From contig BSBK01009254.1 of the NCBI GenBank assembly GCA_027943335.1, forward strand, positions 248,001-312,000: 64,000 nt of DNA. The letters run 5' to 3'. This DNA comes from Chamaecyparis obtusa. Lineage: Eukaryota > Streptophyta > Pinopsida > Cupressales > Cupressaceae. The position numbers and the translations under genes are program-made. Below the pieces are notes generated by a model. The model was given only the letters and a program-made list of their open reading frames with translations. It was not told where the DNA came from and searched no databases. Below, one piece after another: positions 1-10,894 of this stretch; within the stretch, counting starts at the first letter, position 1; every line of letters begins with the position of its first letter.

Positions 1-30
1 ATGGAAGTACTTCCATTTTTCAACGCTGCA
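1..30 (-). mobile_element. Tail of a 3' LTR (element C), cut by the window edge
   Basis: Positions 1-30 match 13964-13997, the outer end of the LTR at 12617-13997, with only transition differences, and both copies stop at CA. Directly after it, 31-48 read on the minus strand as a purine-rich stretch with AGTGGGGGC, as expected for a polypurine tract next to the start of a 3' LTR. Most of this LTR lies left of the window. Inference: it pairs with the 5' LTR at 12617-13997. Confidence 0.6.
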
Positions 31-462
31 TTTAGCCCCCACTTTAGCAAGAGTATGGATTCAATACAAACTCTTGGTAAAGGAGAAGAAAGATTCTAGT
101 GGATTCACAATGAGATAGAATATCACTTAGTTGAGGACATGAGCCCCCAAGCCAAGGATTCTAACTCAACATACACACACGAGGGTGCGAAAAAAAAGAG
201 AAAAAAAAGATAAAGCTAAAAGACACAAAAAGAGGGTTAGTACAAAAACAAACCCAAATCAACTAGCAAAGGAAACCTTGCTAAGCAATGCTTCCTATAC
301 TAATATCATATTTGGAAAGCTATCATAAAAGCATAAATGATTACATAAGAAAGATAAGAGCAAAACTATAAATAACATAGCTTCATGATCTAATCCGACT
401 AGCATGAAAGCAAAAAGAGAGAAAAAGGGAGAGTGATTACCTCGCCCATTAAGATGCCCACC

Positions 463-903
463 TTACCATGAATCACCAAGGAGGGAGAGCCCAACAGGTA
501 GCAAAACCTGATAGTTCACCCAAAAATTGTACTTTGTAGTTGTAATGCGTCTTCTGACGACTTTTGAAATACCCATAGATCCAAATTCTTGTATTACTAT
601 AGAATATGAAATGTATGTCTCTTCAACATTTAGCAACATAGGTGCGTTACCTTCCAAGGATTTAGCATATTGAAATTGAAAAATGTGTGTCTCTTCAGGA
701 TTTAGCAACTTATGTGCGTTACCTTTTGAGGATTTAGCATATTTGAAATTTAAAATGCATGTCTCTTCAGGATTTAGTAACTTAGGTGTGTTACCTTTCG
801 AGGATTTAGCATATTGAAATTGAAAAATGTATGTCTCTTTAGGATTTAGCAACTTATGTGCATTACCTTCGGAGGATTTAACATATTTGAAATTGAAAAA
901 TAT
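463..903 (-). repeat. Four tandem 72-bp units inside a minus-strand ORF
   Basis: The motif TGTCTCTTC recurs at 616, 688 and 760, and as TGTCTCTTT at 832, exactly 72 bp apart. The units run over about 616-903. Since 72 is a multiple of 3, the minus-strand ORF at 463-852 encodes a 24-residue repeat built on LLNPEET, then an aromatic segment, then YAKSSKGNA. The frame is kept through all the units the ORF covers. The ORF has no recognisable domain and no clear start, so it may be a relic of a repeat-bearing element protein. Confidence 0.8.
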
Positions 904-3016
904 AGCATAAGGGATACCCTATATATGCCCCCCTTCTTATCGTGGCTACCTACTAGACATGATAAGGAAGAGGAGGAGGATACCTACTTCACAAAGTAAG
1001 GAGATATCTTGTTAACAACAATGTACACTATATTCTTAGTGAAGGGTATTGACCCTTACATCAAAGAGCATAGACAATTATGAAAAATCATATGTCACTT
1101 ATGGAAAAAGGATCCACAAAGAGAAAGAGATCTTATCAACAAGACCCCCACCGTAGAGGAGTGCTTTAGATAAAATATCATCTTTCAAAGAAAAGCAAAG
1201 AGAGACCAACGATTCAATCATCAAGCCCCCTGCAATCAAGAGGAAGAGAAATCTTGGAACAAAGGAATCAAACTCTAACCCTACATCAATGACAAGAATT
1301 TATAAAGAACATAATTTTCAAAATAAAGAAGAGGTGATGACCCAGGACAACAACCTCTCACATAAAAGGATATGCATAGCCAAAACATCAGTCAGTATAA
1401 TGAAATAATGTTGCAAAATAAACAAATGCCACTAAGCTAGGGAAAACAGATCCCTAGACAAAGAGAAAGAAGGAAGACCTTGCCCCATAGGGATGAAAGA
1501 AAGGGATACCTTTGTAAAATGTCTTTAGAAAAGATATCTTGAAAAGAGAACTATGGATGATTATGAACATAATACAAAACCATAGGGATAAAATATAGAA
1601 AGGATAACCAATTAAGCTCAAAACAAAGTACATGCTAAGAACATAATGGATCCTAGAGAACTGGAAGAAATACCTCTTGCCCCCCAGTCAAGAGACAAGA
1701 GGAGAAAAGATCTACATTATAGAAGAATTAAGGGGATACCCCTTATCAAAATTATGAAGTAATTGTAAAACCACATGAGAGTGGGATATAATTCCTAAAG
1801 AAACTCTTTCTCTAACATACAACTTGAAATGCACACAATCAACAAATAAATGTGTATTACTATAGTGAAAAGGACATTTGTACTTGGAGAGAGCATCTTT
1901 CAGCATAGGTTTAAAGATTTATTTCTTAGAATTCATTAACTGAACATACACCTTCTTAGCCACATCTTGAGGAGTATCAGGGTAATCTAAGGTAGGTGTT
2001 GGAAGGAGAACATGAAGAGGAGGACGAAGATCAAAATCAACCACCTTAAATTGAGATAGCGGAAAGCCAAGTCCACACACATATTGTTTAGGGGATAGAT
2101 GAACCAGATACTTAATACCATGTTCATTGACACCAAGCTCTAAACCCTATAACTTTGTTTAGCCATCATATTGTATCTTGTAATGTACAAATCTTGTAAA
2201 GCTTCTGCAGGAGGTGATTGTTTATTATGATCATGAGAAAAGGTTGTATTGTCAATGATAGGTACTACCCCCTTGGAATCAAAATCGAAATCAAGTAGAG
2301 GAGAAGCAACAAATAGATAAACTTGATCAAGTCACTAGAAATCACAATCAAAGATGAAGGATGATAGGATAACCATCAAGCGGGAAAGACATGCCCCAGT
2401 TTGACTAAGTCAAACCCCATAAAGATGAAGTGAGTAAAAATGTATGATAGACTAGAAGGTCGAAAGAGATGGGGGTGAAGAAATGAAGATGCCCCAATGA
2501 AGACTGAAGGATCAGGCCTCAAATGGTTAGCCAATTGTGCAAAAGAGGGTGAAAATTTTGAAATGTGATTTTGACTATCAAGATGATCTCGAATTTCAAT
2601 TTTGAGTCCAAAAATGGATCGAAGACATCAACATTAGCTAGGGGTGCAATTTTCATGCAATTCTGAGGTGTTTTGAAAATTAGGTCAAAAAGTCAAAATA
2701 CTATGTAAGGGGTAAAAAGGTCATTTTCAAAATCATTTGACTTTTATTGATTTGAGAATCGGAAGAGTTTAGAGAGAGAAAATGGCCCAGCAAGTAGTAG
2801 TTTCGGTCCACAAACACCATTTTGAGCACACCCAATTGCACAACCGGCCTCCGCACTATGCTGTCTCGGTATGTTTTTAGAAAAAACTGACTTTTTTGGG
2901 TCATTTATGAGCATTTAATGCATTAAAACATATTTTTTTAATATTTTTTTTTTAAATTTCAAATTTTTGAATTCGGATGAAAGTTCGTACGACCCTTTAT
3001 AAGTGTCACACCTTTT
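904..3016. other. No gene recognised; element internal DNA
   Basis: AT-rich sequence with scattered GCCCC or CCCCC blocks (for example near 929, 1140, 1680 and 2394), which are GGGGG blocks on the element's sense strand. Short ORFs at 1712-1906 and 2701-2904 have no recognisable domain. 2930-2960 is T-rich low complexity. Confidence 0.5.
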
Positions 3017-3649
3017 GATGATAAGGAGCCATGGGAGTACCTTCCAGACTTGGTGAATGTAGGTGCAGACGCAGCTTACAGGGCAGAGAGGCATAGGGCT
3101 CCATTCCCCAAATTCACTGTACTAGATGTTCAGCCAAGAGCATAGGGGGATGATGGAGATGACAGAGGAGACAAAGGGGGTGGAGGGAGAGGGAGAGTGA
3201 GGGAGATGAGTGAGGGATCTAGATTAGGTGGCCTAAAATGGTCACGGGGACAAAGATCAGTAACCACTAAGGATGAGGTGAGACCAGCTTGTTGACAGGA
3301 AGAGGCCAGGCAAGATCCACCTGCAAGAGGAGAGGACCTGAGAGCCAGGATACAGGCTCTAGAGGCTAAGATGTAGTAGCTTAGGATCATGATAGTAGTT
3401 AGGGAGTAGCAGCTCACAGATCAGAGGGCCAAGATAGAGTGATGAGACAGAGCACTACAGGCTGCCATTACAAAGAGCCGGAGAGAGGAAGCGCGAGCTG
3501 CGTACTATCATGGGCTGTACATACAAGTAGTACCAGTGGGTCAGAGAGCTCCTTCTTACTCAGCAGTAGTGGGCAAATTTGATGTAGCACTAGATATTGT
3601 ACCACCTCCTCCACCACCAGGTCCTCGCGATGGTGGCAGTGAGTCCTAG
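3017..3649 (+). pseudogene. Decayed plus-strand ORF, coiled-coil and Pro-rich, unknown family
   Basis: One plus-strand frame reads as protein for 211 codons and is broken by seven internal stops before the final TAG. It starts with a segment containing EPWEYLPDL and APFPKFTVLDV, passes through a Gly/Arg/Asp-rich stretch, then a Glu/Arg/Leu-rich region that would form a coiled coil (RARIQALEAKM), and ends in a run of prolines (IVPPPPPPGPR). Several stops are one transition from CAG, CGA or TGG, so decay of methylated cytosines fits. It runs opposite to elements A and C, so it is either a separate insertion or an antisense ORF. No family recognised. Confidence 0.55.
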
Positions 3650-4985
3650 GTTTAGGGCTTAGGTTTTTTATGTTTTGGACACATCTTGGGACATTGATCC
3701 AGGTTTTAGGATCCCATATTGTATTTTGTATGATGGCATTTATATATGAGATGACTGGATTGTGATATATCATGTGTATTTGTCTCACTGGTGATGGATG
3801 TATCAGTTTATATTGTCTTTTCATATTGCTCAAAATGAATATTTATATGCTCATGTATTTTCTCTCTTATAGATGTATGTTTAATTCTCATGTATATGAT
3901 GTAGACTCATGTTGTTGAAAATGATATCTTTTTTATATAGATATGGTGATAAGATTAACCCCTTGTGATGACAGCAAAAAGGATGTGATGTTAAAGACAA
4001 GGAGTGAAAGACATGATCGAGAATAGGAAAGCTAAGCGTAGTTGACCAACTAGTCCATGAAAGATAAAAGGAGAGCTCTCTCCATATGCAAAGCGCAAAA
4101 CTAATCTAACATGAACCTAGAAATGCAAGCTACTATGAAAGTGGTTGACTTGCAAGGTCACAACGCTAATAGACATCTAATAATCATCATCGAGCTTTAT
4201 TGGTAGCGTCATAAGATCATACAATACACACTAGTATGACTATGGGTATATGAATATGATCTATATCAGATAGAATGTGAGAATCCCACCTAGGCACCAA
4301 AGACATGTAGGTCAAGATGACTAGTGTAGTGAGATTACCTAAGTTCAATATAGCGAGATTATACTCGCATCAAGACACAAGGAAAGTCAAGATGACTATA
4401 AGCATGCACTCGCAAACAATCAAGGATAATACCTTTTAGATCCTAGGTGCCAAGTGGATCAAGCATAAATGCTAATGACAATTAGGACCAACAAAATATA
4501 CCCACAAGAATAAAAAAGCAATAAAACATGTCCTCATGCCCTTAGTCTTCTAGCTATGCATCATCGAAAATGATCATAGGGAGAGAACACTCATCAAAGA
4601 AATCATCATAGACAGCACACAAAGAAAACAAAGTCAAACAAGTCTCAATGAGTCAAATGTTTAAGTGCATGTCTATAGGTCATATAATCAATCTTTGAGT
4701 ATCACATCTGGTAGTGAGAAATATCGCATCATTCTAGACTATAGGATAGGATATCTGATAAGTGTTGAGAAAAACTTGACGCTAGAGTAGTGTTGAAAAA
4801 CACTGTTTGAGTGGTGTTGAAAAACACCATTTGCAAGATGTCTCAAAGACCAACGCATCCTAGAGACCAAAGCTAACATAGTTATGCCCCCTAGATAAAG
4901 ACAAAGACCAATTCAAAACCAAGGCAACAAGGTTAAGGCATGATGGAGAAAGGCTAAGTGTCGAGGACGCATGCTAAAAGACAAG
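3650..4985. other. No gene; contains three consecutive hairpins
   Basis: No coding signal. Notable only for three short stem-loops: 4760-4777, 4789-4804 and 4812-4829. Their stems are AAGTGTT/AAAACTT (one mismatch), AGTGTT/AACACT and TGGTGTT/AACACCA. Their loops on the plus strand are GAGA, GAAA and GAAA, all GNRA-type. Confidence 0.6.
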
Positions 4986-5004
4986 GGTGCAAAGGCTTCA
5001 AGTA

Positions 5005-5918
5005 GAGCCTGTTTCTAGGTTTTCACCACTTGGAGAATTTTTATTTTTTTTAATATTTTTTGTATTCTTGCTACCAAGGCGCCTGTTTCCAGGTTTTCAC
5101 CAAGGCACTTTTTTTTTTTTTTTGAATTTTTTGCATTTTTTTATTTATTTGTATTTTTTTAGGACTTTTTATATTTTTTAAGATTTTTTCAGCATCATAT
5201 ATGAATTTTTTTTGGCATTTTTTCAGGATCATAAAATATGTACAAAGAATGCCCCCAGACTGAATGGGCATCAAACTCCCAAGCAAGATCAAATCGTGTA
5301 GTCCCAATGTCTAGCAAGGTGGAGGACAAGAAGGATTAGCAAGTTGGTGGAAGAGATGAAAGACAAGAGAATGAAGGAGAATGAAGGAAGAAATCTTCAA
5401 AGGCAAACTCCTCAAGAGTACCCAAGCTAGGAAAAAATTGTCATGTAAAGCACATTTGGAATAGCAATGAAAGGTCAACATAGGATAAGTCATAAAAGTG
5501 TAATACAAAAGAGGGAAAGGATGCAGTCCAAAGGAGTAGACATGTCAAGAGGCTTCATAGCATCACGTTTTACTCTTTTTTATTAGATCAAGACCAAAGG
5601 GGAAAATGATAGTGAAAGGCTAGAATGAATGGTGAAAATAAATATGAAGGCTAACCATCAATGGAATGAAAGCAAGATCATCGTAAGATAGCTCACAATA
5701 TAGCCAAATGTTTGTGTATAGGTCAACATTGTCAAGATCAAAGAGAGAAGACAGAATGGATGAAATATGTAGAAGAACTACGCATGATGCCTGATTGCCA
5801 GATTTTCATCACGGTACTTATCCAAGGCACCATAAGAGAGTGGTTTTCACCATAGGATGAATTTATTTCTCTTTACTTTTTCTACCAAGGCGCCTGTTTC
5901 CAGGTTTCCACTAAGGCA
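5005..5918. repeat. Dispersed CCTGTTTCCAGG modules with T-rich tails
   Basis: A module with CCTGTTTCCAGGTTTTCACC flanked by AAGGC recurs near 5009-5040, 5080-5108 and 5888-5916. A more diverged copy lies at 5791-5850. The core is a small inverted repeat (CCTG, four bases, CAGG). Modules are followed by T-rich low-complexity tracts (5038-5220, 5920-5970). There is no coding potential. Inference: non-coding part of the LTR element around it. Confidence 0.6.
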
Positions 5919-6294
5919 CATTTTCAATTTTTTCATTTTTTTATTTTTTGTTTTCTTTTTTTTTTGGAAGAAGGCAAACTTTTTAGATATTGCTCCTTGA
6001 AAGGATAAACCATGATATGCCAAGGATTCAAAATTATATGCTCAAAGATGCTGATAGGGAAAGGAAGATGGAAGAGAAAAATGGAGGATAAGGTTTTATG
6101 TAAAGCGAGTGAGGTTGGAAGATAGGAGGAATAGGAAAATGAGGAAAAATGATAGAAGGTAGAAGGATAATGAAAGGAAGGATTGTGAAAGGGTAGATGG
6201 AAAGGAAGGCAAGATCAATGTCAACACACACCTTGAAGGGTGGAAAGAGGATGGAGGAAATGTGAATGAAGGAATACAAGAAGGAATATGGTGA
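5919..6294. other. No gene recognised
   Basis: T-rich stretch followed by A/G-rich sequence. Minus-strand ORFs here (6034-6279 and 6096-6416) overlap in different frames and are Pro/Ser/Phe-rich without domains. At most they are the tail of the frameshifted reading described for 6561-8669. Confidence 0.4.
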
Positions 6295-6560
6295 ATGTTT
6301 AGTAGAGGTGGTTTAGGCGCATGGAATGGAAGAATGTTTTTGGAAAAAGATGAGGCGGAAGCCTTTGGAAGCTTGAATGTCAACTTCACTTTTTGTTCAA
6401 TATTAGACTCTTTCAAGAGAGACTTTGAAATCCATATAGCCTTAGGCTTTTCATTTCTTTTTGATGATTTAGAGAGAATATCTTCAATGATGGATTTTGG
6501 AACCCATACTTGTCTTGTAGTTTTCTTCTTAGATATCTCTTTTGACTTTATGCCTCCATG

Positions 6561-8669
6561 TCAATGAGAGGAGACATGATGATCTTCTTTTTTTGATGGA
6601 TTCTTGTATTGCTTCTTTTTATTGTATTGAACATTCAATTTACTTCCAAAAGACTTAGGACTTGTGGAAGAAGGAGGATATGACTGGTTTAGATGGGTGG
6701 ATGGATGAAAAGGATTCAAGGGTATGCATCTATGTTGATTTTGAGGAAAGATAGGAGATGGAGGGATGTAATGACCCAAGATGGATGATGAATTAGGAGA
6801 GTTAGGAGGGGAAAGTGAAGGGACATAAGGGCCCAAGATGGAAGGAAGACGTGAATCCCTTAGTATTGGTGGAAGAGGTCCAAGGATGGACGTGGAAGAT
6901 ACAAAAGGGTAATCAATAAGTTCATCAACATCTATATGACAATCAAGGACATCAGTATCTCTAGAGTGAGCATTAGGATTTGCAATAGGATAATGAACAT
7001 CTTGAATAGGAGAAACTTCTTTGATAGGATTGTGCAGAGCTTGCAAAGACTTAGGAAGAGTAGAAAATGGAAGCGAACATGAAGTGGTAGAACAAGAAGA
7101 TGGAAGACTTTGATCTTGACAAGGATCTTTGGATAGCATAAGCACATAATTTTTTTCTTGATTTTCAATAGGATTAACATTGGAAGTAATAACACCATTT
7201 TTACCAACCTTAATGGGAGTAAGGTCATCTTGATTGTCAATAAGCCCAATGGCGTAAGTAGTATCTTGATCTTCCTTAGGAGATGGTGGAATGAATGCAG
7301 AAGAGCGTAGAGGATCAAAAGAACTATGAAATGGATAAGAGACATCATGAAAAGGATTGGATGACATGGAGGGTTCTTGATCTTCATCTTTCTTTATGTT
7401 CTTTTCTTTACCATTTTTAGAGTCCTCTTGACATGAAGCCACTTCTAAGGACAAGGAAGCATGTTGGGATTTTATGGAAGACTTTGGAAAAGATGGTGAA
7501 GGGCTAGTTGAAGTAGGCATTATAGCACATAAAGGCTTAGGCTCTTTAGGTTAAGCATTATTGATAGCTTGAGTTTCTTTAAGAGATAGCCCTTGAGGAT
7601 AACTATAGGGAACCGCATGAAAAGTATTAGGATCTTTGTTGGATGAAGGATTTGTAAAAGATTTGGAAGACTCAGAAGCTTTAGTAAATGTATGGGTATT
7701 GGAGGAAGTAGGGGATGGAAGGGAACCATCACAAGACAAAGGTCCATCATTAACATAATCTTGATTGAGAGTGTCATCTTTATTTTCAGTAGGAGAGTCC
7801 TTAGGAGAAGGATTCTTATAATATTGATGTTTCATATTAGTGCGGTACATTTTATAGTCCTTAGTAGTGGTAGATGGATCATAATCAAGGTATTGTTCAC
7901 ATAACTCATCAAAGTCTTTTTCAAAATCAGAATCATACAGATCACCATCACGATCCACCCAATAGGACAACCCTTTAGCAAGCACAAGCACACGACAAGG
8001 ATGACTCTTAGGAATAGAGGTTTCATAGGTATGACTATATGGTTCATCATCATAGCCATCATAATAGTCATCATAGTCATCAAAGATGTGCGTGTCACTC
8101 TTCATGGGAGAGGTATCACAAGGATTATTATGTTGCTCATATTGAGGAGTAAGACTCTTGGGAGAAGTAGAAGAGGAATGAGATTGTGAAGAAGAGGAAA
8201 GTGAAGACCTAGTGGAGGAAGAAGACTTGGATAATGAGGAATGCGAATAATGTCTAGAAGAATCATGGTGAGACTTGGAAGATGAAGAATTTGAATAATG
8301 TCTAGAAGAGTTATGGTAAGACTTGGAAGATGAAGAAGAATGAGAAGACTTAGATGATGATGAATGTTTGGAAGAAGGAGGTCGTGATATGATCATGTCT
8401 ATGATCCTAGCAAAGGCGTCTGATTCAATCATCTTTTCTTTTATTTTTTCTTTAAGTTTGTCACCCATGAGATATCTAGAAGGACTAATGGAGGAATAAA
8501 ATTCTTTGAATTGAGCAATGAGTTCAAGATCATCCATTCTTAAGAGAGGTTCCATAACAAGGTAGTTGAAATTCATGGTTGTAGAAGAAAAGGAATCAAG
8601 CATGGAAGAAATGAATAGAAGAGATGAAATAGAAGAAGGTAGACTAGATAATAAGAGGAAAAGAATCAA
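6561..8669 (-). pseudogene. 702-codon Ser-rich element ORF with one internal stop
   Basis: One minus-strand frame runs from ATG at 8669 to the stop at 6561, broken only by a TAA at 7551-7553 after residue 372. Residues about 40-100 look folded (DDLELIAQFKEFY, then LKEKIKEKM). Residues about 105-175 are Ser/His/Lys-rich, followed by an Asp/Tyr-rich patch (DDYDDYYDGYDDE) and a Ser/Pro/Asn-rich C-terminal half. Past the stop another frame continues with VWVPKSIIEDIL to about 6300, which suggests a further frameshift. The ORF lies downstream of element A's LTR and leader, in the gag position, but no gag domain, zinc knuckle or pol is visible. Part of the N-terminus resembles the ORF at 11909-12229. 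A gag-like structural protein of a non-autonomous element is the likeliest role. Confidence 0.6.
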
Positions 8670-8929
8670 GAAGACATGAAGAATTTAGGAAGAATAATGA
8701 AGAAAGAAGAGAAAGGATGAAAATGGGAGACTAGGAAGGTATGGGAGATGTGGAAGAAAGAAGACCGGGAGTCATTTTGTGCAAATTGATACTATTGAAG
8801 TTCATTTAGATGTTGAGAAACATGTCATAGCACCTAAGATCTAAGATCTGGACTGACCAAGGAAGACTGGAAGTGACACAAATCAACTTCGGATTGCAAG
8901 CAGCAGCAAGACAGCAAAAGGACTCTGTG

Positions 8930-9085
8930 CGATAGTTTCCAAGCTAACAGGGCGATAGTTTCAGACCATGTGATAGTTCGCGTTAAGCAAGGCAATACTT
9001 TCCAGGCAAGCGGGGTGATAGTTTGTCAGGGGTGAACTATCACATGATATTTTCTAGGCCAGAGGGTGATACTATTCCAGTGTAG
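8930..9085. repeat. Degenerate GYGATAGTTT array, leader copy 1
   Basis: GCGATAGTTT, GCGATAGTTT, GTGATAGTTC, GCAATACTTT, GTGATAGTTT, an inverted copy (AACTATCAC) and GTGATACTAT follow one another roughly every 20 bases. Spacers are partly similar (CCAAGCTAAC, CCAGGCAAGCGG), so this looks like a diverged tandem repeat. Confidence 0.65.
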
Positions 9086-9942
9086 TATGATTCTTGACCA
9101 ATGAGTGTCAAAATTTTATTTTTTAAGGTAATTTGGTCCAAATTTCAGTTTGAGGGTTGATTTTTTTCAATCTCAATCACAGTGACAATAGTAAATTGAC
9201 AGGTTTGCAAATAGTAGGTAATCAAACATGTCATAAAACACTTGAAACAAGGGCAAAAGCAACCTTGCCAAGACAAGCACCTGTGATATCAAAGCAATAA
9301 AATCCTATGAATGCTACTGTGATGTTTGTTGTTCAAGAACGTTTACATGGGTATATCACAATGAGAACACTTCAAACACTTTTTAGCCTAAAAGGACAAT
9401 GGCTCAATACTTAACAACTTGGCCCACACTTGATGTCCCATCACCTCACACAAAGTGGTTGCCCACAATAGATATTAGCTTTGTTGTGGAAGTGCCAATG
9501 ACACAACCAAAGGAACACAGATGGTGAGTAATCTTGGGGTGATCCGGGTTATTCCACTTGGATCAATCCTTGCACCAAGAAGCTAAGTGGTAAAATAGGG
9601 TGGCCTCTACCTATGGTTCTTAGTAAGGGCTTCCATTCGTAGTACCCCTCTTGCTTCTCAAAAAGGACTGGGACCTTGCGGCCACAAGAGTACCTTAAGC
9701 ATTCTTGCTTAACACTTTCCTCATGGTCACAATCCCACAAGTACTCACATCAAGCGAAGACAAGCACTACGTCTACCAAGGTTTTGTGTCCTTGATAGCC
9801 TTGAGATTATAGTGAGTTGGAATAGCTCGGTATTAGCTTGTCCCCACTTAGGTCGTTCCTCTTGATTGCTCAAGAGCAGGCCCGCTAAAGGATTCTAATG
9901 CTAAACAAAGAGTGGATTGACTTTTGAGTGTCAAGATTTCTA

Positions 9943-10080
9943 GTTCACCTCAAGGGTGAAGAGCATAATCTCCTAGCTCAAGAATCTCCCCCAAACACAC
10001 AAAAAAAAAATTCAATTACCCTCTTGTTTTCAAAGTCTAAAAGTGGGTCAGGATTTTTGGTTCACCACAAGGGTGAAGAG
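9943..10080 (-). repeat. Two leader hairpins with GAGCATAA tag (element A)
   Basis: TTCACC, a 5-nt loop, GGTGAA at 9944-9960 and again at 10061-10077. Each is preceded by GTTCACC-type context and followed by GAGCATAA. Three related copies occur in element B at 16587-16842. The distance from the primer binding site is about 800-930 nt. Confidence 0.75.
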
Positions 10081-10584
10081 CATAATTTCCTACCACTAAA
10101 AGACTCCTACAACAAGATCTTAGGTGCCTAAGAAATTAGACAACTAGTAATTGCCACACTTAAAATGAAATAAACCACAAGCACTTGATTGGGTTTTTAT
10201 GCTTTGGGCAGCCCTACAAAAATCGTTAGTAGCCCTTGTGCATTTGAAGCTTTGACATGCATTCTTTTGAGCAAATAATTTCAAGCAATGAGAGCACCTA
10301 CAAGCACAACTTGTTAGCCCCACAATGGTTATCACATCAAAAATTAGATAATCTACAAGTAAAATAGTTGATCAAATAGAAAAATTTGAAAATGAAACCA
10401 ACATGGTTGGATTAGGCTCGGAAAGAGCTTTTCAGCAATATATCACACTTAAATTTTCGATACCGTATGTTAAAATTAATAAAAAATGGGTGCCAATTTT
10501 TCAGAGTGGCACAGATTTTGAAAATGCTAAAATTTTCAAAAAAAATTTTAGAAAACCCAAAACTCAACTCAGTGCCAGGTACAG

Positions 10585-10770
10585 GTGACAGTACAATCAC
10601 CAGAAATATCGTGCAATACTTCACTGTATACGGGGGTGACAATTTATCTCCGTGTGATAGTTTGCTGACCTGCAGGTGACAAAATATACTAAATAGTGCA
10701 ATATTATTTGTTAAACAGTACGACACTTTTAATTGGTAAAGTGTCACCCTGCTATACAAGAAATTGTCGT
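10585..10770. repeat. Degenerate GTGACAATTT array, leader copy 2
   Basis: GTGACAGTAC, GTGCAATACT, GTGACAATTT, GTGATAGTTT, GTGACAAAAT, GTGCAATATT and a GTACGACACTTT-type variant recur about every 20-35 bases. The motif resembles the array at 8930-9085 but is more diverged. Confidence 0.5.
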
Positions 10771-10872
10771 ACGACACTCTGAGATAGAAAAATAAAGAGC
10801 TGAAAATGATGCTAAACTATGACGAAATTTTTTTGAAAATGCATGAAATGAAGGACAAGACAATAATGCTCT

Positions 10873-10890
10873 GCCCCACGGTGGGCGCAA
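10873..10890 (-). other. Primer binding site of element A
   Basis: On the minus strand this reads TTGCGCCCACCGTGGGGC. It matches the site of element B (TGGCGCCCACTGTGGGGC) apart from two changes and lies 4 nt inside the LTR. TGGCGCC-type sites are known from Tat/Athila-like Ty3/gypsy elements. Confidence 0.75.
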
Positions 10891-10894
10891 AAAA

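Larger units (their letters stand above)
8670..10872 (-). other. Long untranslated leader of element A
   Basis: About 2.2 kb lie between the primer binding site (10873-10890) and the ORF start (8669). No coding signal. The leader holds two arrays of a degenerate GTGATAGTTT motif (about 8930-9085 and 10585-10770) and two matching hairpins (9943-9960, 10060-10077). The minus ORF at 9549-9740 and the plus ORF at 9928-10131 show no domains. Confidence 0.6.

Noticed and set aside
6295..6567. Plus-strand 90-codon ORF starting MFSRGGLGAWNG
   Set aside because: Antisense to the frameshifted continuation of the Ser-rich ORF; no domain.
7520..8670. Separate genes on the plus strand (7692-7904, 8001-8189) opposite the Ser-rich ORF
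   Set aside because: Low-complexity antisense frames with no domain.
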